From assembly GCA_016927115.1 (NCBI GenBank), contig JAFGNH010000140.1, positions 1 to 64,000 of the forward strand: DNA of 64,000 nt, read 5' to 3'. Each line of letters begins with the position of its first letter. The first letter of the stretch is position 1. The notes under the pieces are model-generated. The model made no database searches. It had not been told where the DNA came from and was given only the letters and a program-made list of their open reading frames with translations. Positions 27,836 through 36,884 of the stretch are shown here, piece by piece. The translations under genes were made by a program, and so were the position numbers. The DNA is from Anaerolineales bacterium (GTDB lineage Bacteria > Chloroflexota > Anaerolineae > Anaerolineales > E44-bin32).

Positions 27836-27915
27836 TAGGATTGAGTATAATTTGGGCTGGATAACTGGTCAAGATAGAAGGATACTTTGCTTACCATGCT
27901 GGAGAGCTCTTCTGT

Positions 27916-28701
27916 ATGTCCACCTGGCCGGCAAAAGAAAGACTGGAAACTCACATGCAGGAATTTGATCGTTTCTTCGCAGCGCAGTACGCTTCCTATT
28001 CGCTCGATCTGGATTTCTGGCGCAGACACGCACTCAGGCAGGGCAGCCCTGTTCTCGAACTGGGCTGCGGTGCCGGGCGTGTCCTTCTCCCACTCGCCCA
28101 GGCTGGCCTGGATATTACAGGCCTGGATCAGGACCCGGCCATGCTCTACCGCCTGCAATCCCTGCTCCCCAAGGAACTCACCGAAAGAGTCTCTCTGGTT
28201 GAAGCGAACATTGAGGATTTTTCGCTGCCACAGCAGTATACGTTCATCTTCTCGCCTTGCAACACCTTCTCATATCTCCCCCTTTCAGCAGCTGAACTGG
28301 CACTGCATAACATCTGTCAGCACCTTCTTCCAGACGGTCTGCTGGTGCTGGATCTGCCCAACCCGGGTTTTCTCTTTGATATACCTATTGACCCATCTGA
28401 ACCGGTTGACAGCTTTTTCGAACCCCAGCGCGGGCTTCCAGTGCAGGTGTATGCGGATCAAAAAGTATCTCCGGGGAACTCGCAGGTGGATGTTCTGTGG
28501 CACTATGATGAGCTCCAGCCGGATGGACTTGTAAAGCGCTATGATTATCCGATCACCTATTACATGCGGCTTCCCGACAGACTCGAACCCATGCTGCAGC
28601 AGGCCGGCTTTTCCGATATCCGTTTTGCCGGCGGCTACAACGGGCAGGAATTTTCCAGGTGTTCACACCGTCTGGTCGTTTTTGCCCGGCGCCTGTCCTG
28701 A
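27916..28701 (+). CDS. Class I SAM-dependent methyltransferase
   Basis: A 261-residue Rossmann-fold methyltransferase. Motif I is [17 protein letters not shown] (~46-62), the acidic ribose-binding residue follows in [11 protein letters not shown] (~68-78), and post-motif segments NIEDF and [12 protein letters not shown] are in place. The C-terminal half ([30 protein letters not shown]) is of the type found in small-molecule methyltransferases. GGAGAG lies before the ATG. The gene is alone and convergent with lexA. The substrate is unknown. Confidence 0.88.
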   Translation: MSTWPAKERLETHMQEFDRFFAAQYASYSLDLDFWRRHALRQGSPVLELGCGAGRVLLPLAQAGLDITGLDQDPAMLYRLQSLLPKELTERVSLVEANIEDFSLPQQYTFIFSPCNTFSYLPLSAAELALHNICQHLLPDGLLVLDLPNPGFLFDIPIDPSEPVDSFFEPQRGLPVQVYADQKVSPGNSQVDVLWHYDELQPDGLVKRYDYPITYYMRLPDRLEPMLQQAGFSDIRFAGGYNGQEFSRCSHRLVVFARRLS

Positions 28702-28748
28702 CATAGCCTTCCACGGTACCCTTCTGATAAAAATTCAGATTCCTGCAT

Positions 28749-28781
28749 AAAAAAAACTCCCCGTTTTGTTTTACGGGGAGT
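28749..28781 (-). terminator. Terminator of lexA
   Basis: ACTCCCCGT and ACGGGGAGT form a 9-base stem with an 8-base loop at 28756-28781. On the minus strand it is followed by a run of T (complement of the A run at 28749-28756). Confidence 0.88.
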
Positions 28782-28811
28782 TCCATTTTACATACGGTAT
28801 AAAGGGGACAA

Positions 28812-29480
28812 TCAGGCTGCTTCCATCTGGCGAACAACCATCACCACTTTCCCCTGCACTTCAAGCGTACTGGGGTCGTGGATCATTATAGGCCCCATCG
28901 TTGGGTTGGCTGGTTGAAGCCGGACCTTGGGGCCCTCGCGGAAGATGTGCTTCAGCGTGGTTTCTTCCTTATCGCGCAGCCATACAGCGACCATGTCTCC
29001 ATTTGACCATTCCTTAACCTGGCGCATGACAACGATATCGCCATCGTTCACCATGGCATCGATCATGGAATCACCGCGCACCTGCAGTGCAAAAAGGCCT
29101 TCATGATTCGCGGGCAAGAGTTCACGTGTCAGTTCAATGGCTTCATCGGCGTCAAACATTGGCGAGTCCGTGCCCGGCAGTGGAACTGGCTCGCTGGCAA
29201 AAATCCGCCCGACCAGTGGGATACGTATCACATCTGCCAGCGACCTGGAATACTGCGGGTTTTTATCAGTCAACCTGAGACCGCGTGAGACGTTCTGATC
29301 CCGCTCAAGGTAGCCTTCTTCCACCAGACGATTCAGGTTGTAATTAACAACCGAAGTAGAAGAAATATTGATCGCCTTACCGATTTCCCGGATAGATGGC
29401 GGCCGTCCGGTTTCTTCCATGAATCTGATTATGTAATCGAGCATTCGCTGCTGCCGGTTTGACAGCCCGGATCGAGCCAT
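28812..29480 (-). CDS. lexA: LexA repressor (SOS regulator, S24 peptidase)
   Basis: Represses DNA-damage genes and cleaves itself when RecA is activated. The 222-residue protein has an N-terminal winged helix (PPSIREIGKAINISSTSVV, ~26-44) and the S24 catalytic core with Ser in GDSMIDAMVNDGDIVV (~135) and Lys in DKEETTLKHI (~172). The self-cleavage bond, usually Ala-Gly, appears to be Ala-Ser here (IFASEP, ~93). The start is set by GGAGGTTAAC before ATG 29480. A Gram-positive-type SOS box sits in its own promoter, so it should be autoregulated. Confidence 0.96.
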   Translation of the reverse strand: MARSGLSNRQQRMLDYIIRFMEETGRPPSIREIGKAINISSTSVVNYNLNRLVEEGYLERDQNVSRGLRLTDKNPQYSRSLADVIRIPLVGRIFASEPVPLPGTDSPMFDADEAIELTRELLPANHEGLFALQVRGDSMIDAMVNDGDIVVMRQVKEWSNGDMVAVWLRDKEETTLKHIFREGPKVRLQPANPTMGPIMIHDPSTLEVQGKVVMVVRQMEAA

Positions 29481-29547
29481 GTTAACCTCCTTGGTTCTGG
29501 CTGGCTCTGCTTTGGTAGATACGAGCCAGAATCGCACACTTGTTCTT

Positions 29548-29576
29548 ATTATAAGGGAACATACGTTCTATGTCAA
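29548..29576 (-). promoter_or_regulatory. lexA promoter with SOS box in the spacer
   Basis: Minus strand: perfect TTGACA (complement 29571-29576), a 17-base spacer and perfect TATAAT (complement 29548-29553). The spacer contains GAAC-ATAC-GTTC at 29557-29568, an exact match to the Bacillus-type LexA box GAAC-N4-GTTC. LexA bound there would block polymerase. The arrangement predicts a strong, tightly autorepressed promoter. Confidence 0.9.
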
Positions 29577-29670
29577 CATGCGCTCCCTTCAGGACTTTTT
29601 ACAATTCCGGGCCATTCCGTGATGAACCAGAAAGCAGGCCATGGTTTTATTACACCCCCCGCTTCCACTC

Positions 29671-30144
29671 TCACGGTTCATGCAGCTCAAGGATCTGCAC
29701 CTGGATGTCACCCTGGTCGATCCTCATCCTTGCCACGGAAGCTTTGCTGCCCCTGCTGGGGCCGGCACTCCCCGGATTGAGGTACAGCACGTCGCCACGC
29801 TCCTGGATTTTCGCCCGGTGTGTGTGGCCATAGACAACCACACGGATGCCGGCTGATTCCGGCTTCAGATCCAGCCTGGCAACGTTGTGCAGGATATATA
29901 TCCCAACACCTGCCAGCTGCACCAACCGGCGTTCCGGCAGAGCTTGTGCCCAAAATCCATTATCCATATTTCCCCGGACGGCATGAACGGGAGCAATCTT
30001 CTCAAGCTCCATCAGAATTTCCAGCGAGCAGATATCACCAGCATGCAGGATGCAATCGCAATCGGCAAAAATTGTTTTAATTTCCGGCCTGAGCCAGTTA
30101 TGTGTATCAGAAAGGATGCCAACATTTACAGTGTCTGCTTCCAT
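29671..30144 (-). CDS. YfcE/MJ0936-type metallophosphodiesterase
   Basis: A 157-residue calcineurin-like phosphoesterase. The metal-binding motifs are in order: GILSDTHN (~9-16), LHAGDI (~34-39), VRGNMD (~57-62), LHNVARLD (~86) and YGHTHRAK (~104-111). One site looks changed: the residue pair usually written GH in the fourth motif is LHN here. The length fits the small single-domain phosphodiesterases of broad specificity. It is upstream of lexA on the same strand but has a separate promoter between, so co-transcription is not implied. Confidence 0.9.
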   Translation of the reverse strand: MEADTVNVGILSDTHNWLRPEIKTIFADCDCILHAGDICSLEILMELEKIAPVHAVRGNMDNGFWAQALPERRLVQLAGVGIYILHNVARLDLKPESAGIRVVVYGHTHRAKIQERGDVLYLNPGSAGPSRGSKASVARMRIDQGDIQVQILELHEP

Positions 30145-30195
30145 GCTTAAGAATGGCCCTTTCTGATCAGCGTTCGCTTCCCGATCATCGGACTG

Positions 30196-31236
30196 TCAGC
30201 TGTCTTTTCCCTTTTTACCGGAAACCCGGTGGAGTGTCGGTGAAACCAGCTGCTGGAAACGGTCCACCCCGGGTTGCTGCATCCTGGTATACAACCAGAT
30301 TGCCAGGATCAGCACAAGCATCGCCAGGAGCCCCAGCATGCCTGCCTCCGGCCCGAAAGCCCCTCCGGTCCACAACACCGGCCCCCCCTGCGTAATCTCA
30401 AATATGGAACCACTCGGGACCATACCGCTTACGGGAAACCCAAACACATAACCCTGGAAAAAATTCCAGGTGATATGGATCCCGATCGGAATTGCGAGCT
30501 CCCCACTGAGTACATAACCGGCAGCCAGCATCAAGCCGGCCACAGAAATCAGGACAGAGCTGAGTATCGTTGCATTGGGGTTGGACGCATGGGCGAACCC
30601 GAAAATGCTTGAGGTCACCAGAACGGATAGCAACACAGCTGCTCCCGGTCTCCACCATTTTGCGTTCAAGCCCTCTGCAATATTACGCAGCAGGTAGCCC
30701 CGGCTGAGAGCCTCCTCATAAATCCCCACACACAGAAAGAGCAGGAGGCCCTGCAGAAGCTGCAGCCACAAACCCTGGCTGTATACTTCGCTTTGCCAGG
30801 CAGGTGTTACTTTGATCCAGCCCAGGCTCCATTCCAGCACGAATATTACCAGCATAATGGCAGCACCCAGAAACAGGCCGTAGCCAAAATCCCTCCACCA
30901 TCGCCGGTTGAAACCAAATCCGTAGTCGCGGAAGCGCCGGCGATCCAGCGCCCAGGCCGAAATTATCATCGACCCCAGCGTTGCCACAACCATCAGCAGC
31001 GGGCCAAGCAGCTCGAATCCATTTGCTCCGGCAGGAGACAGCAGCTCTTCCGGTGTAGCCCCTGAACCGAATAAAGTCATCAACATGATCTGCACAAGTC
31101 CCATCACCAGGCTGAAAATCATAAAAACGAAAGCGAAGCCCGCCAGCCTCAGCAGCAGTCTCAGTCTCCTCTCCTGAGGATTCCAGAAGACCCAGGCAAT
31201 GGTTCTTAACACACTCCGTTTTTCCGGTTGATCCAT
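30196..31236 (-). CDS. CPBP-family intramembrane metalloprotease
   Basis: A 346-residue membrane protein with about eight hydrophobic segments and the CPBP (CAAX protease and bacteriocin-processing, Abi) signature: YEEALSRG (EExxxR, ~169), FGFAH (~210) and GIHITWNF (HxxxN, ~255). These residues form the intramembrane metal site. In bacteria such proteins process prenylated or secreted peptides, or act in immunity to bacteriocins. GAGGTG precedes the ATG. It is 51 bases upstream of the phosphodiesterase gene on the same strand and may be transcribed with it. Confidence 0.9.
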   Translation of the reverse strand: MDQPEKRSVLRTIAWVFWNPQERRLRLLLRLAGFAFVFMIFSLVMGLVQIMLMTLFGSGATPEELLSPAGANGFELLGPLLMVVATLGSMIISAWALDRRRFRDYGFGFNRRWWRDFGYGLFLGAAIMLVIFVLEWSLGWIKVTPAWQSEVYSQGLWLQLLQGLLLFLCVGIYEEALSRGYLLRNIAEGLNAKWWRPGAAVLLSVLVTSSIFGFAHASNPNATILSSVLISVAGLMLAAGYVLSGELAIPIGIHITWNFFQGYVFGFPVSGMVPSGSIFEITQGGPVLWTGGAFGPEAGMLGLLAMLVLILAIWLYTRMQQPGVDRFQQLVSPTLHRVSGKKGKDS

Positions 31237-31411
31237 TTACACACCTCAGCTCCCTGAAATATTTTAAGACAGGTCCTTTACTATCTGCAAGAAATCGTCA
31301 GATAGAACCTGATAATGTCAGCTGCTGCGCCTCACATTGTACATGAAGTTGCTTTCAACACCATAATGGCATAGAATGCGCCAGAAAGGGAGAAATTCCG
31401 AAAGGGGAATC

Positions 31412-31984
31412 ATGAACGCTCTTGTGGAACGAATCAAGAAGGAAGGCAAGAATCTTGGCGGCGGCATCCTGAAAGTCGATGGTTTTATCAATCATCAGGT
31501 TGACCCTGTCCTCATGGATCAATGCGGCCAGGAGTTTGCCGAACGTTTCAAGGACATCAAGGCTAATAAAATACTGACGGCTGAAATCTCCGGGATCGCC
31601 CCTGCCCTGGCGGCTGCCCGCTATCTCCAGCTTCCCGTTGTGTACGCCCGCAAACGAAAACCCATCACCATGCCTGACCAGGTGCTGCTCACTCTCGCGC
31701 CCTCCCACACCAAAGGGCGCACTGTGGAGTTGATTATATCTCCTGAGTACCTTGGTAAAGGGGACCGCGTCCTGATTATCGACGACTTCCTTGCTTCCGG
31801 CGAGACCATTCTTGGGCTTGTTCGCCTCACCGAGGTTGCCGGTGCGGAAATAATCGGCATAGGTATATTGATCGAAAAGCAGTTTGAGGACGGCAGAAAG
31901 AAACTTGAAACCCTTGGAATCCCGATCGAAAGCCTCGCTGTCATCAAGGATATGACCGGTTCGCAGATCATTTTTGTTGAGTAG
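31412..31984 (+). CDS. xpt: Xanthine phosphoribosyltransferase
   Basis: Salvages xanthine to XMP. The 190-residue length is the family norm. The PRPP-binding motif is VLIIDDFLASGET (~118-130), and the NKILTAEISGIAPALAAARYL and YARKRKPIT (~70-80) segments match Xpt. The start at 31412 is set by AAAGGGGAATC. The next gene, guaA, starts four bases after the stop, so XMP made here would be aminated directly to GMP. No purine riboswitch is visible upstream, although xpt is often under one in Firmicutes. Confidence 0.96.
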   Translation: MNALVERIKKEGKNLGGGILKVDGFINHQVDPVLMDQCGQEFAERFKDIKANKILTAEISGIAPALAAARYLQLPVVYARKRKPITMPDQVLLTLAPSHTKGRTVELIISPEYLGKGDRVLIIDDFLASGETILGLVRLTEVAGAEIIGIGILIEKQFEDGRKKLETLGIPIESLAVIKDMTGSQIIFVE

Positions 31985-31988
31985 GTGC

Positions 31989-33521
31989 ATGGACAGTATC
32001 GCTGTTCTTGATTTTGGCTCTCAGTATTCTCAGCTGATCGCCCGCCGTTTACGGGAAGTTTCCATTTATTGTGAGCTTTTCCCACACGATACAGCGTACG
32101 AGCAGGTGGAGCGCATACATCCGGCAGGCTTTATCCTGTCCGGTGGTCCCGCCTCTGTACTTGCGGCGGGCGCGCCGCGGCTTCCAGACTATGTTCTCCC
32201 TTCCGGCAAACCCATCCTCGGAATCTGCTACGGAATGCAGCTGCTTGCCTACCACCTGAACGGCCGGGTAATAACCTCTGCCAGGCGCGAATACGGCTAT
32301 GCACAGCTCCATGTACAACATGCTTCCCCCTTACTGCCTGAGGGCACCCGTACGGTGTGGATGTCACATGGCGATCGGATCGATCGCATGCCGCCGGGGT
32401 TTTCCACCCTCGCCAGCACACCGAATTCACCCATTGCTGGCATGGGTGATCCTGATCGAAAATATTACGGGCTGCAGTTCCACCCTGAAGTCCATCATAC
32501 ACAGAACGGCACAACTATCCTTGAAACCTTCGCGACTGATCTATGCGGTATCAAGCCGGACTGGACACCCCGCAGAATGGTTGATCAAGCCATCTCCGAT
32601 ATCCGGTCGCAGGTAGGAAACAACAGAGCCGTGGTCGGGGTCAGTGGAGGAGTGGATTCATCAGTTGCAGCTGCGATATCCTACCAGGCGCTGGGGGATC
32701 GGCTGACAGCTGTTTTTGTGGATAACGGGCTTCTTCGTATAGGGGAAAGAGAGCTTGTCCAGTCTGCACTGGCAGAGACACTGCAAATCCCGCTTGTAGT
32801 TGTGGATGCAGCAGAAACATTCCTCAAGGCACTCAAGGGTGTGACAGATCCTGAAACCAAACGAAGGATCATCGGTGAGCATTTCATCAGAACGTTTGAG
32901 GACGCAGTCAGGAACATGGAACCCGTGGATTTTCTCGTACAGGGAACCATTTACCCGGATGTAGTGGAATCCAGTGCTCCGGACCGCTCTCAGGCTGCCC
33001 GCATCAAGACTCACCACAATGTTGGCGGCCTCCCCGAGGATCTTTCGTTTAAACTGGTTGAACCACTGCGATACCTCTTTAAAGATGAAGTGCGTAAAGC
33101 CGGCCTGGAACTTGGCCTGCCCGCCAGCCTCGTAAACCGGCAGCCCTTTCCGGGCCCGGGACTTGCTGTTCGCTGCCTGGGTGAGGTTACCGATGAACGA
33201 CTTGAACGTGTCCGTCAGGCGGATGCCATCTTCATCGAAGAACTAACCAGCGCCGGGCTTCTCGGAAACCCTGTCGCACAGGCCCTGGTCACCCTGCTGC
33301 CAGTCCGTTCTGTGGGAGTCATGGGTGATCAGCGCACCTATGGTGAAGCTGCTGTTCTACGGGCAGTAACCACAGAGGATTTTATGACCGCAGATTGGGC
33401 CCGTATTCCCCACGACCTGTTGGGGAAAATCAGTACACGTATTGTGAATGAGGTGGAAGGAATCAATCGTGTGGTTCTGGACCTGACCAGCAAACCCCCC
33501 GGTACCATCGAATGGGAATGA
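31989..33521 (+). CDS. guaA: GMP synthase (glutamine-hydrolysing)
   Basis: Converts XMP to GMP with glutamine and ATP; 510 residues. The N-terminal glutaminase has GICYGMQLLA (Cys near residue 81) and the FHPEVHHT His-Glu pair. The ATP pyrophosphatase domain has GVSGGVDSSVAAA (~215) and the C-terminal dimerisation domain has RQPFPGPGLAVR and an end IEWE, as usual. The ATG at 31989 is four bases after xpt. The two genes form a guanine salvage operon. Confidence 0.97.
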   Translation: MDSIAVLDFGSQYSQLIARRLREVSIYCELFPHDTAYEQVERIHPAGFILSGGPASVLAAGAPRLPDYVLPSGKPILGICYGMQLLAYHLNGRVITSARREYGYAQLHVQHASPLLPEGTRTVWMSHGDRIDRMPPGFSTLASTPNSPIAGMGDPDRKYYGLQFHPEVHHTQNGTTILETFATDLCGIKPDWTPRRMVDQAISDIRSQVGNNRAVVGVSGGVDSSVAAAISYQALGDRLTAVFVDNGLLRIGERELVQSALAETLQIPLVVVDAAETFLKALKGVTDPETKRRIIGEHFIRTFEDAVRNMEPVDFLVQGTIYPDVVESSAPDRSQAARIKTHHNVGGLPEDLSFKLVEPLRYLFKDEVRKAGLELGLPASLVNRQPFPGPGLAVRCLGEVTDERLERVRQADAIFIEELTSAGLLGNPVAQALVTLLPVRSVGVMGDQRTYGEAAVLRAVTTEDFMTADWARIPHDLLGKISTRIVNEVEGINRVVLDLTSKPPGTIEWE

Positions 33522-33564
33522 ACCAGTGTTTACCTCCCCCTGCTGAACATTGCTGCGGTACCTG

Positions 33565-33608
33565 TTAAAAGAACGGCCCTCCCGTTCGGGGGGGATGACA
33601 GGAGGGCC
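33565..33608 (-). terminator. Probable minus-strand terminator downstream of the small membrane gene
   Basis: GGCCCTCC and GGAGGGCC pair around a 17-18-base loop (33575-33608). On the minus strand the stem is followed by GTTCTTTT, but on the plus strand by no T run. It therefore fits a transcript from the 48-codon gene at 33698-33844 better than one from guaA. Confidence 0.5.
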
Positions 33609-33697
33609 AGCCGGAGGGAGGCTAGAAGTCAACCTGGATTCCTCCAGGAGCCCCTAGTCCAACACACGAATATAAATGCCTCAAATGCAGCTTGAAG

Positions 33698-33844
33698 CTA
33701 TGGATTGGTCAGCATGATCTGAACCATAAGCCAGGTTTCGATTCCCAGAACCAGAACGAACCCGATCAGCAGAACTGACCGTAGAACACGATAGCCTTGA
33801 TGTAGTTCGTTCCGGTTCTGAGATACCAATCGAAAATCCCTCAT
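33698..33844 (-). CDS. Small single-span membrane protein, 48 residues
   Basis: Reading the minus strand from the ATG at 33844 gives MRDFRLVSQNRNELHQGYRV, then a hydrophobic segment (LRSVLLIGFVLVLGIETWLM) and a short tail ending LTNP. The basic N-terminus before a single hydrophobic helix predicts a membrane protein with its N-terminus in the cytoplasm. AGGGGG lies about six bases before the ATG, and a hairpin with a T-rich tail lies about 90 bases past the stop. I do not recognise a family. It is divergent from the FHA-protein gene. Confidence 0.5.
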   Translation of the reverse strand: MRDFRLVSQNRNELHQGYRVLRSVLLIGFVLVLGIETWLMVQIMLTNP

Positions 33845-33946
33845 CAGCAGCCCCCTGGCTCACAATGCCAGACTTCACCTTTTCAATAACATTTTATAAT
33901 CAGTCCTTAAAAAGTGGTTGGGTTTGTAAGCCAATTGCAAACTCTA

Positions 33947-33975
33947 TTCATTCCCGGCAGGTTGCATGCTACAAT
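33947..33975 (+). promoter_or_regulatory. Leaderless promoter of the FHA-protein gene
   Basis: Extended -10 TGcTACAAT (hexamer 33970-33975), with a weak -35 TTCATT (33947-33952) 17 bases upstream. Exactly six bases separate the -10 from the ATG at 33982. There is no Shine-Dalgarno sequence. Transcription is expected to start on the A of the start codon. Confidence 0.7.
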
Positions 33976-33981
33976 CCCAAC

Positions 33982-35877
33982 ATGAAAGTACATACGCGTT
34001 CGCGCATAGCGGCTTTTTTCCTGACCTTGATTCTGCTGGGTTTCCCATCATTCCAAACAGGAGCCCAGGATACACTGAATGTGCAGGTCTCATCTGTGTA
34101 CACTGAATCATTTCCAGATCTTGTTATATATGCATCAGTATCAGGCGCGGATGGCAGCAGAATCTCCGACCTTACCACTGCGAACTTCAGTATTCTCGAA
34201 GATGAAAACGAAATCCCTGTTCTCTCCGTCCAGGAAGAACGGCTTGGTACCCGCCAGATTTATGTGCTGAACACAAGCCTGGCCATAGGGCTGCGGGATG
34301 CCTCAGGACAGACCAGGCTCGACTACGCCAACCAGGCTCTGTTTGACTGGTGGCAGATGCCGGACGCTGCCCGGATTGGTCTCGATGATCTGAGTCTGTA
34401 CACCGCAGAGTCAATCCTCGCCGAACACGAATCCACAGCTGCCCTGCTTGCAGCTCGCTTGGCCTCTTTCATACCGGATTATGAGTTGGAAACCTTTCCA
34501 TACCTTCGGGTGCAGCAGGCGCTGCGCCTTGCAGACGACCCACTACCAAGAGAGGGGATGACCACCAGCCTGATCTTTTTGTCCCCTCTCGTTCGCGGCC
34601 CCGAACTCGAAAATCTCGAGGACACTATCCTGGCTGCTCAGGAGAATAGTGTCAGAGTGTTTACCATCCTGCTGGCAGACCAGGCTGACCTGGAAAATCC
34701 AATTGTTGAACAAATGGGGCGTTTATCTGAGGAAACGGGTGGCGAGATGATGCTGTTTGATCCCGAACTCGGGCTGACAGACCTCGCCCAAAAGGTGATC
34801 TCCCAGCAAAATCAGTATATCCTGCACTTCAACTCTCAGGCCAACTCAAGCGGCAGCCACAGCCTGACCCTGCTTGCCCGGACCGGTGGTGCAACCGGTA
34901 ATTCTGCCGCGCAAACCTTTAATCTGAACATTCAGCCTCCCTCCATTACCTTCAAAGCACTGCCGGAAACGATTCTTCGCGAAACCGGGGATCCGGCTTT
35001 GCCGCTTGAAGAAATCCAGCCCACTGAGGTAGACGTCCTTATTGAAGTTGCCTTCCCGGATGGACACCCCCGGGAGCTTACTTCCACATCACTGTGGGTT
35101 GATGGAGAGAAGATCCAGGTAAATACCAGCGCTCCATTTGACCGATTTACATGGAATATCAGCGAGCTTACCGCATCCGCCGCGCTGACACTCTCGGCAA
35201 GGGTCGAGGACAGCCTTGGCCTTTCTGCTGATACTTCCGAACAAACCATTCAGCTGGACATTCAGCTTCCACCCAGCGGCCTGGCCGCATTACAGCCCAT
35301 ACTGAGCAACTTCCTGTTCACGCTGGCCGGAATCCTTCTGGGAGCCACAGTCATTGCCGGGATTGTCCTGTTCATCCGGAAATCGCTAGCCGCATCAAAC
35401 TGGACTGTAAAAAGCAACGAAACATCCAACAGACAGCAAGCGGCAGCCCCGGTGCGGGGCGCAAATTTTAAAACAGATGAAACGGAAGCGGTCCTTACTT
35501 TAGTCGGAAATAGCGAGTTGTCGATAGATCTTGTGGGCATCGACCACATCATTGGTCATGATCCTTCACTGGCCACCATTTTTCTGAATGACCCCTCCGT
35601 GGATTCACTGCATGCGCGCCTGATCCGGCATGCAAACGGCAAATACATGCTAAAAGATACCGGTTCCACCGCAGGTACCTGGGTGAACTTTCATCAAATC
35701 CCGGAATCGGGTATGATTCTACATCATGGTGATCTGATCCATTTTGGACGCACTGCCTTCCGCTTTGTGATAAGTTCACCGCCGGGTTCTTCCACTGCTG
35801 AGGTGACAGTTCTTGATCCCCCCGAGCAGCGTGGAGAACAGATTCGATTGGATACCGCTCATGATCCCAACAAGTAA
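33982..35877 (+). CDS. Membrane protein with vWA-like extracellular region and cytoplasmic FHA domain
   Basis: A 631-residue protein: signal peptide (~8-28), a long exported region with a vWA-like fold (~30-330; TRQIYVLNTSLAIGLRDA near the start) and beta-sandwich segments, one transmembrane helix (~445-468), then a C-terminal FHA domain (~515-600). FHA domains bind phosphothreonine, but here GR reads GH, SxxH reads D-S-L-H and NG-T reads AG-T, so the contact residues are changed. I chose ATG 33982 over the open extension because the promoter -10 is six bases before it. The PP2C gene overlaps its end by 17 bases, so the two are coupled. It probably senses an external signal. Confidence 0.82.
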   Translation: MKVHTRSRIAAFFLTLILLGFPSFQTGAQDTLNVQVSSVYTESFPDLVIYASVSGADGSRISDLTTANFSILEDENEIPVLSVQEERLGTRQIYVLNTSLAIGLRDASGQTRLDYANQALFDWWQMPDAARIGLDDLSLYTAESILAEHESTAALLAARLASFIPDYELETFPYLRVQQALRLADDPLPREGMTTSLIFLSPLVRGPELENLEDTILAAQENSVRVFTILLADQADLENPIVEQMGRLSEETGGEMMLFDPELGLTDLAQKVISQQNQYILHFNSQANSSGSHSLTLLARTGGATGNSAAQTFNLNIQPPSITFKALPETILRETGDPALPLEEIQPTEVDVLIEVAFPDGHPRELTSTSLWVDGEKIQVNTSAPFDRFTWNISELTASAALTLSARVEDSLGLSADTSEQTIQLDIQLPPSGLAALQPILSNFLFTLAGILLGATVIAGIVLFIRKSLAASNWTVKSNETSNRQQAAAPVRGANFKTDETEAVLTLVGNSELSIDLVGIDHIIGHDPSLATIFLNDPSVDSLHARLIRHANGKYMLKDTGSTAGTWVNFHQIPESGMILHHGDLIHFGRTAFRFVISSPPGSSTAEVTVLDPPEQRGEQIRLDTAHDPNK

Positions 35878-36790
35878 GCCGCACATACAGGTCGCAACCA
35901 TTTCACACCCCGGAGAAGTCCGGGACCATAATGAAGACCGCTTTCTTACCTACAGTTTCCTGCTTCAGGACCAGGCCACACCGGGCGTACTGGCAGTTGT
36001 GGCTGATGGTGTAGGAGGGCATAAAGCGGGTGAAGTGGCCGCGCAGATTGCAGCCGACACCATCCAGACTTCCATAGCTGCGGCGCAGCAAGGCACTCCT
36101 GTTGAGAACTTGAGGGAGGCCATTCTTGAAGCCGGGCGGGAAGTGGCCAGCCTGTCTCAGCAGGAAGCAAAATATGCCGGCATGGGCACTACAGTTGCTG
36201 TAGCGCTGGTTATTAAAAATTCGCTGTACACAGCAACCATCGGTGACAGTCGAATCTACTTTCTGCGTAACCGGACCCTGCGGCAGATCTCAATCGATCA
36301 TACATGGATACATGAAGCGCTGAAACATAAGCTGATCACTCCGGAAGAAGCCAAGAACCATCCAAACGCACATGTGATTCAAAAAGCCATCGGAAATCCC
36401 ACTCCGCCTGAGCCTGATTTTCGCCTCAATCTTTCAGATTCTGAAATCGATGAACAGTCCATTGCCAACCAGGGATTGTTGCTGAAAGGCGACGATCAGA
36501 TTCTGCTCTGTTCAGATGGATTAACCGACCTGGTCGAACGGAAAGAAATTGAAAACGCCCTTCTCGAACAGACACCGGATGACGCTGTTCAGGCACTTGC
36601 AAGTCTCGCGCGCGCCCGCGGCGGACACGATAACATCACCATAGTCATCCTCAAGATTCCGCCCGGAGAACAGAAAAAACCCTCTCTTTTCCTGCCGATC
36701 CTTACAGCTCTGACCGGCTCCTTTTTTCTGGTCGTACTGGTTGCAGTGCTATCTCTGATTGTGTGGAGGCTCGGTTTCTGGCCCTGGTAG
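35861..36790 (+). CDS. PP2C-family protein Ser/Thr phosphatase, membrane-anchored
   Basis: A 309-residue metal-dependent phosphatase with all PP2C motifs: RDHNEDRF (~21-28), VVADGVGGHKAGE (~46-58), GMGTTVAV (~107), IGDSRIYFL (~127), LLCSDGLTDLVE (~216) and GGHDNITIVIL (~255). The C-terminus is a hydrophobic anchor (FFLVVLVAVLSLIVW, ~288-302), so the catalytic domain faces the cytoplasm. The ATG at 35861 lies inside the end of the FHA-protein gene, giving translational coupling. It should reverse Ser/Thr phosphorylation in the same circuit. No kinase gene is in the window. Confidence 0.93.
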   Translation: MIPTSKPHIQVATISHPGEVRDHNEDRFLTYSFLLQDQATPGVLAVVADGVGGHKAGEVAAQIAADTIQTSIAAAQQGTPVENLREAILEAGREVASLSQQEAKYAGMGTTVAVALVIKNSLYTATIGDSRIYFLRNRTLRQISIDHTWIHEALKHKLITPEEAKNHPNAHVIQKAIGNPTPPEPDFRLNLSDSEIDEQSIANQGLLLKGDDQILLCSDGLTDLVERKEIENALLEQTPDDAVQALASLARARGGHDNITIVILKIPPGEQKKPSLFLPILTALTGSFFLVVLVAVLSLIVWRLGFWPW

Positions 36791-36884
36791 CCGCGTATAA
36801 CGCCGGCAATCCTGTAGAAGCAGTTCCATATGTCCGTTCTACCATGAATATTTAATCGAATGGGAACCACCCTGACGCTGGATA

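Noticed and set aside
27705-27872. N-terminal extension of the 112-residue hypothetical protein
   Set aside because: The extension would translate through the whole tRNA-Pro gene; a GTG with AGGAG lies after the tRNA.
31237-31411. Possible purine riboswitch before xpt-guaA
   Set aside because: I looked for the conserved aptamer core and did not see it.
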